Positions 4,777 through 7,751 of a DNA stretch of 7,751 nt are shown piece by piece. A program made the translations under genes and the position numbers. The notes beneath the pieces are model-generated. The model was not told the DNA's origin and did not search any database. It saw only the letters and a program-made list of their open reading frames with translations. Source of the DNA: Candidatus Saccharibacteria bacterium UBA1103 (GTDB taxonomy: Bacteria > Patescibacteriota > Saccharimonadia > Saccharimonadales > Saccharimonadaceae); contig CAJPSI010000031.1 in the NCBI GenBank assembly GCA_905373275.1, positions 1 to 7,751 of the forward strand, given 5' to 3'. Numbering within the stretch: the first letter of the stretch is position 1; the number at the start of each line of letters is the position of its first letter.

Positions 4777-5523
4777 ATGTCAGCTGACATCAAACAACTA
4801 TTTGAGGCGGGAGTGCACTTCGGGCATCAGACTTCACGGTGGAACCCGAAGATGGCCAAGTATATCTATGGCAAAAAGGATGGTATCCACATTATCAACT
4901 TGGATCAGACGGTGGCGCAGCTTGATCGGGCGAGCGACTTTCTGAAAGAGGTGGCCGGGCGAGGTCGCCAGGTCTTATTCGTCGGTACTAGGAAGCAGAC
5001 TAAAGAGATCGTGAAGTCGGCTGCCGAGTCGGTCGGTATGCCTTATGTAACCGAGCGATGGCTGGGTGGCATGCTGACCAATCAGCACACCATCGTGTCA
5101 CAGATCAAGAAGCTAAAGTTGCTAGAGAAGAGAATGGCGAGCGGCGAGCTGGCTAATCGTTATTCTAAGCTGGAAGTGCAGCGCATCCAGGAGGAAATTG
5201 ATACGCTGAATATCCGCTATGGTGGCATCAAAGAGATGCGAGGTAAACCGGGAGCGATGGTGGTACTGGACGCCGTGACGGACCGCAACGCTATTACCGA
5301 GGCGCAGAAGCTGCGTGTGCCGGTGGTGGCAGTCTGTGACTCTAATGCTAATCCGACCGGCATCGACTATGTCATTCCGGCTAATGATGATGCTCTGGCC
5401 GGGCTGCGCTTGATCGTAGATCAGCTGGCTGAGGCGGTCAAAGACGGTAGTAGCGTGGCGGCTAAGCGAGCCGAAGAGCGTCGAGCCGAAGAAGCTAAGG
5501 AAAAAGAATCTAACGAAAAGTAG
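4777..5523 (+). CDS. rpsB: Ribosomal protein uS2
   Basis: 248 residues, full length. S2 joins the small ribosomal subunit late, at the back near the 3' end of 16S rRNA. Family signatures are clear: GVHFGHQTSRWNPKM at 12-26, ERWLGGMLTN at 93-102, GGIKEM at 149-154 and CDSNANPTGIDYVIPANDDA at 187-206. The last 20 residues are a highly charged Lys/Arg/Glu tail. ATG 4777 is chosen over the in-frame GTG at 4747, because MSADIKQLFEAG matches the usual N-terminus and AAAGGAG lies between the two. It heads the rpsB-tsf-frr-uppS-rseP cluster, with tsf 36 bases downstream. Stop TAG. Confidence 0.97.
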   Translation: MSADIKQLFEAGVHFGHQTSRWNPKMAKYIYGKKDGIHIINLDQTVAQLDRASDFLKEVAGRGRQVLFVGTRKQTKEIVKSAAESVGMPYVTERWLGGMLTNQHTIVSQIKKLKLLEKRMASGELANRYSKLEVQRIQEEIDTLNIRYGGIKEMRGKPGAMVVLDAVTDRNAITEAQKLRVPVVAVCDSNANPTGIDYVIPANDDALAGLRLIVDQLAEAVKDGSSVAAKRAEERRAEEAKEKESNEK

Positions 5524-5559
5524 ATAGAATTAAGTAAGTGTAAAGCTGGGAGAAGACAA

Positions 5560-6171
5560 ATGAGTGTAAGTCTGGATGAGATCAAGAAGCTGAAAGAACT
5601 GACCGGTGTGGGATTAACTGACGCTAAGAAGGCTTTGGTGGAGGCGGGTGGCGACTTCGACAAGGCGCTTGAGGCGATGCGTAAGAAAGGTCTGACGAAA
5701 GCCGAGAAGCGAGGTGAACGAGAAGCCCGAGAGGGGCTGATCGAGTCTTATGTGCATGGCAATCGGATCGGAGTGATAGTTGAGCTTAATTGCGAGACCG
5801 ACTTTGTGGCTCGCACTGACAACTTCAAGGGCCTAGCCCACGAGCTGGCGATGCAGATTGCCGCCATGCGACCGAAATGGGTGTCGCAGGATGACATACC
5901 TGAGGCGGAGCGGACTCGTAAACGGGAAGAGCTGGTTGCTTCGGCTAAAGCCGACCCGAAGAACGCTAGTAAGCCGGCTGAGATCTTAGATAAAATCATC
6001 GACGGCCAGTTGAACAAATATTTTTCTGAACTAGTCCTGCTTGATCAAACCTACTGGAAAGATGATAGTAAGACGATCGGTACACTGGTCAAGGAAGAAA
6101 TGGCGAAGCTAGGTGAAAACATCGTGGTTCGTCGCTTTGCCAGGCTGGAGCTCGGTGTTAGCGAAGACTAA
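5560..6171 (+). CDS. tsf: Translation elongation factor Ts, short form
   Basis: 203 residues. EF-Ts is the nucleotide-exchange factor that releases GDP from EF-Tu. An N-terminal UBA-like three-helix domain covers about residues 4-45 (IKKLKELTGVGLTDAKKAL). The EF-Tu contact motif CETDFVART is at 78-86. HELAMQIAAM (94-103) and the ILDKIIDGQLNKYFSE stretch (142-157) belong to the single core domain. It is shorter than the roughly 280-residue E. coli type and close in size to the Thermus type, so this is probably a natural short form and not a truncation. GGGAG (5548-5552) lies 7 bases before the ATG. The 36-base gap from rpsB suggests co-transcription. Stop TAA. Confidence 0.96.
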   Translation: MSVSLDEIKKLKELTGVGLTDAKKALVEAGGDFDKALEAMRKKGLTKAEKRGEREAREGLIESYVHGNRIGVIVELNCETDFVARTDNFKGLAHELAMQIAAMRPKWVSQDDIPEAERTRKREELVASAKADPKNASKPAEILDKIIDGQLNKYFSELVLLDQTYWKDDSKTIGTLVKEEMAKLGENIVVRRFARLELGVSED

Positions 6172-6178
6172 CTTGCCG

Positions 6179-6187
6179 TGCTAGAAT
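6179..6187 (+). promoter_or_regulatory. Candidate extended -10 promoter of frr
   Basis: TGCTAGAAT (TGn plus a five-of-six -10 hexamer) lies in the 24-base gap between tsf and frr and ends 8 bases before the frr ATG. No good -35 box is seen inside the end of tsf. There is no Shine-Dalgarno in the gap, so an internal promoter giving a leaderless frr transcript is plausible. It sits where pyrH is found in many bacteria. Confidence 0.5.
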
Positions 6188-6195
6188 AGCAGTAC

Positions 6196-6747
6196 ATGGA
6201 TACAAGTATTTACGACCAGAAGTTTGAGTCAGCAGTGGCTCACTTCGCCGAGGAAATTAAGAAGGTTCGTACCGGCAGGGCTCACCCTGATATGCTTAGC
6301 GGTGTACAGGTCGAGGTCTACGGCACCAAGATGTCGCTTAACCAGGTGGCAAATATCACGGCGCCGGAGGCGACGCAGATCTTGGTCACACCGTTTGACC
6401 AAGCTAATCTGCGAGCGATTGCCGGTGCTATCAGCTCGACACCGGATCTGGGCTTTAACCCGAGCGACGACGGTCACAATGTGCGGGTGCCGATCCCGCC
6501 CTTGACCGAAGAGCGACGGCGAGAGATCGTCAAGAGTCTTAACAGTAAGGTAGAGGAGGCTAAGATTGTCGTGCGGTCAGTGCGTGATGAGGCTCGCAAA
6601 GCGATCAAGGTGGCCAAGGCGGGTAAGCATATTTCCGAGGATGACGAGAAGCGCATCCAGGCCGGTATTGACGACTCGGCAAGTCAGGCTAACGAGCAGA
6701 TTGCTAAGATCGCCAAGGATAAAGAGACCGAGATCATGACCATCTAA
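6196..6747 (+). CDS. frr: Ribosome recycling factor
   Basis: 183 residues, close to the usual 185. RRF works with EF-G to split the post-termination ribosome and release mRNA and tRNA. The conserved RTGRAHPDML block is at 25-34, the hinge-domain region NVRVPIPPLTEERR at 95-108, and VRSVRDEARKAIK at 126-138 in the long helix of the three-helix bundle. The C-terminus has the usual ISEDD (146-150) and a final charged helix. The ATG at 6196 gives the expected N-terminus. It lies 24 bases after tsf, with no Shine-Dalgarno but an extended -10 element. It completes a termination set with the RF1 and PrmC genes elsewhere in the window. Stop TAA. Confidence 0.97.
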   Translation: MDTSIYDQKFESAVAHFAEEIKKVRTGRAHPDMLSGVQVEVYGTKMSLNQVANITAPEATQILVTPFDQANLRAIAGAISSTPDLGFNPSDDGHNVRVPIPPLTEERRREIVKSLNSKVEEAKIVVRSVRDEARKAIKVAKAGKHISEDDEKRIQAGIDDSASQANEQIAKIAKDKETEIMTI

Positions 6748-6753
6748 GCTCAG

Positions 6754-6771
6754 TTCCGGCGGATGCCGGGA
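6754..6771 (+). other. Small GC-rich stem-loop between frr and uppS
   Basis: TTCCGGC (6754-6760) and GCCGGGA (6765-6771) form a 7-bp stem with one G-U pair and a GGAT tetraloop, 6 bases after the frr stop. No T run follows, so it is unlikely to be an intrinsic terminator. It could be an mRNA-stabilising or processing element, or a weak pause site. Confidence 0.35.
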
Positions 6772-6805
6772 TACTAACATAGGGCAGAGAAGAGAGATGT
6801 AGCTG

Positions 6806-7516
6806 ATGGAGCAGGCGGAGCGAATTATACCTAATCACCTTGGCTTGATCGTTGACGGTAATCGACGTTGGGCAAAAGAACGGGGCTTGACTACCTACGA
6901 GGGACACAAGCAGGGCTTTGAAGTCTTAAAGCAAGTAGCTTACTACGCTCAGGCTCGTCAGATTCCTTATCTCAGTGCTTTTATCTTTTCGACCGAGAAC
7001 TGGCAACGTAGCGAGAGTGAGGTTGGCTACTTGATGAAGATCTTTCTTCACGCTTTTCGCCATGATATGAAGCAGATGATCGGAGATGGCTTTCGGATTA
7101 TCTTCTTAGGACGACGAGACCGAGTCAGCCGGGATATCCTGTGTGCTATGGACGAAGCGGAGAAGCAATCGGCGGGTAACGACCGGACGGTGCTGGCGCT
7201 TCATTTTAACTACGGCGGTAGGGCTGAGATAATCGATGCCGCTAGACATTTAGCGGCTGATGTCAGAGCGGATAAGGCTAACTTGGCTGAGATGAGCGAA
7301 GAGCGCTTCGCCGGGTATATGTATCATCCCGAGCTGCCCGACTTAGACTTGATGGTGCGGACGAGCGGTGAGCAACGCCTGTCGGGCTTCATGCTGTGGC
7401 GGGCGGCATATAGCGAGCTGATGTTTATCGACAAGAACTGGCCTGATATGACTGAGCAAGATATCGACGATATCATAGATGAATACTCTCGGCGCAACCG
7501 TCGGTTCGGCAAGTAA
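6806..7516 (+). CDS. uppS: Isoprenyl diphosphate synthase, cis type (UppS family)
   Basis: 236 residues, slightly shorter than the E. coli enzyme. It adds isopentenyl diphosphate units in cis to an allylic diphosphate, usually making the C55 lipid carrier for peptidoglycan and other wall polymers, at the inner face of the membrane. The catalytic aspartate is D17 in LIVDGNRRWAKERG. STENW is at 62-66, NYGGRAE at 135-141 and RTSGEQRLSGF at 185-195, the diphosphate-binding block. DGNRR replaces the common bacterial DGNGR, a form seen in some actinobacterial and eukaryotic cis-prenyltransferases, so the product chain length is not certain. The frame has a TAG 6 bases upstream, making ATG 6806 the first possible start; the ribosome site (GAAGAGAG) is weak. 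Stop TAA. Confidence 0.95.
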   Translation: MEQAERIIPNHLGLIVDGNRRWAKERGLTTYEGHKQGFEVLKQVAYYAQARQIPYLSAFIFSTENWQRSESEVGYLMKIFLHAFRHDMKQMIGDGFRIIFLGRRDRVSRDILCAMDEAEKQSAGNDRTVLALHFNYGGRAEIIDAARHLAADVRADKANLAEMSEERFAGYMYHPELPDLDLMVRTSGEQRLSGFMLWRAAYSELMFIDKNWPDMTEQDIDDIIDEYSRRNRRFGK

Positions 7517-7565
7517 GCTATGGCGGGCAACGGCAATCCGGCTGGTCGTCGGTGAGAAATAAGGG

Positions 7566-7606
7566 TAGAATAGTATCAAGCAAATATCGGATGATGAAAG
7601 GGGTAG
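7566..7606 (+). promoter_or_regulatory. Possible -10 box and Shine-Dalgarno of the rseP-like gene
   Basis: TAGAAT (7566-7571) resembles a -10 hexamer but has neither a -35 partner nor a TGn extension. GAAAGGGGTAGG upstream of the ATG at 7612 includes a GA-rich ribosome-binding stretch. The site favours the ATG as start; the promoter is weak. Confidence 0.3.
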
Positions 7607-7611
7607 GATAA

Positions 7612-7751
7612 ATGGTATTAGCATGGTGGCAAATAGTGCTGGGTGTGATCGTGGGCTTGGTGATCTTGACCGTCTTGGTGATAGTGCATGAGCTGGGTCA
7701 CGCCGGCCAGTAAGATCTTGGCTTTCGCCCGGAGCGAAGCCGCCCCATAGG
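7612..7751 (+). CDS. rseP: RseP-type site-2 protease, 5' fragment, broken after HELGH
   Basis: The first 31 codons encode a hydrophobic helix (about residues 5-25) ending in VIVHELGHA, the zinc-binding HExxH motif of the M50 intramembrane metalloproteases. H26 and H30 would be ligands and E27 the catalytic base. RseP-type enzymes cleave membrane proteins such as anti-sigma factors within the membrane. After A31 the frame gives GQ and a TAA at 7711-7713, where the family continues for more than 300 residues. The last 40 bases match no expected continuation in any one frame, although a GF-P-like trace is present near 7722-7735. Frameshifts or a deletion, real or from poor sequence at a contig end, are likely. 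Following uppS, as rseP does in many genomes, supports the identity. Confidence 0.65.

Noticed and set aside
5525..5530. TAGAAT between rpsB and tsf as a promoter
   Set aside because: There is no -35 or extended -10, and tsf has a good Shine-Dalgarno and close spacing, so read-through from rpsB is sufficient.
1..7751. CRISPR array, insertion sequence or prophage
   Set aside because: There are no spaced direct repeats, transposase, integrase or terminal repeats; the only tandem repeats are short and inside coding regions.

Overview
The window carries a compact block of bacterial translation genes with a small unrecognised accessory pair between its two halves. The best guess for the source is a Candidate Phyla Radiation (Patescibacteria) bacterium, most likely Candidatus Saccharibacteria (TM7). 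The grounds are a zinc-free (type B) L31 with a tail, a short EF-Ts of about 200 residues, a PrmC with NLPY instead of NPPY, an rpsB cluster without pyrH, cdsA or dxr, and short spacers. This assignment is inference from family knowledge; no search was run. All nine complete genes read through with the standard code and stop at TAG (5) or TAA (4), never TGA.

Left part, minus strand (about 189-2593): rpmE (L31) has its own promoter and a clear intrinsic terminator. Then comes prfA (release factor 1) with its own -10 box, and prmC overlaps the end of prfA. RF1 carries the GGQ motif whose glutamine PrmC methylates, so enzyme and substrate are made from one transcript. Positions 1-188 hold no gene I can support.

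Middle part (about 2617-4604): two genes of unknown function diverge from a shared 154-base promoter region. The leftward gene encodes a single-pass membrane protein with a long disordered cytoplasmic part and an outer coiled coil. The rightward gene encodes a 153-residue protein ending in three copies of a ten-residue repeat, followed by a strong terminator hairpin. Between the leftward gene and rpmE lies a 160-base gap with an 18-bp imperfect inverted repeat that could fold into a branched RNA.

Right part, plus strand (4674-7751): a leader with a hairpin, then rpsB (S2), tsf (EF-Ts), frr (ribosome recycling factor), uppS (cis-prenyltransferase), and the start of an RseP-type protease that is broken just after its HELGH motif at the window's edge. 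These genes cover ribosome assembly, elongation and recycling, then lipid-carrier synthesis and envelope proteolysis.

A recurring regulatory pattern is visible. For prfA, rpmE, the 4090 gene and frr, the -10 box ends only 8-10 bases before the ATG and no convincing Shine-Dalgarno sequence follows it, which predicts leaderless or nearly leaderless mRNAs. rpsB, tsf, the leftward membrane gene and rseP instead have Shine-Dalgarno sequences. Several promoters have a TGn extended -10 element.
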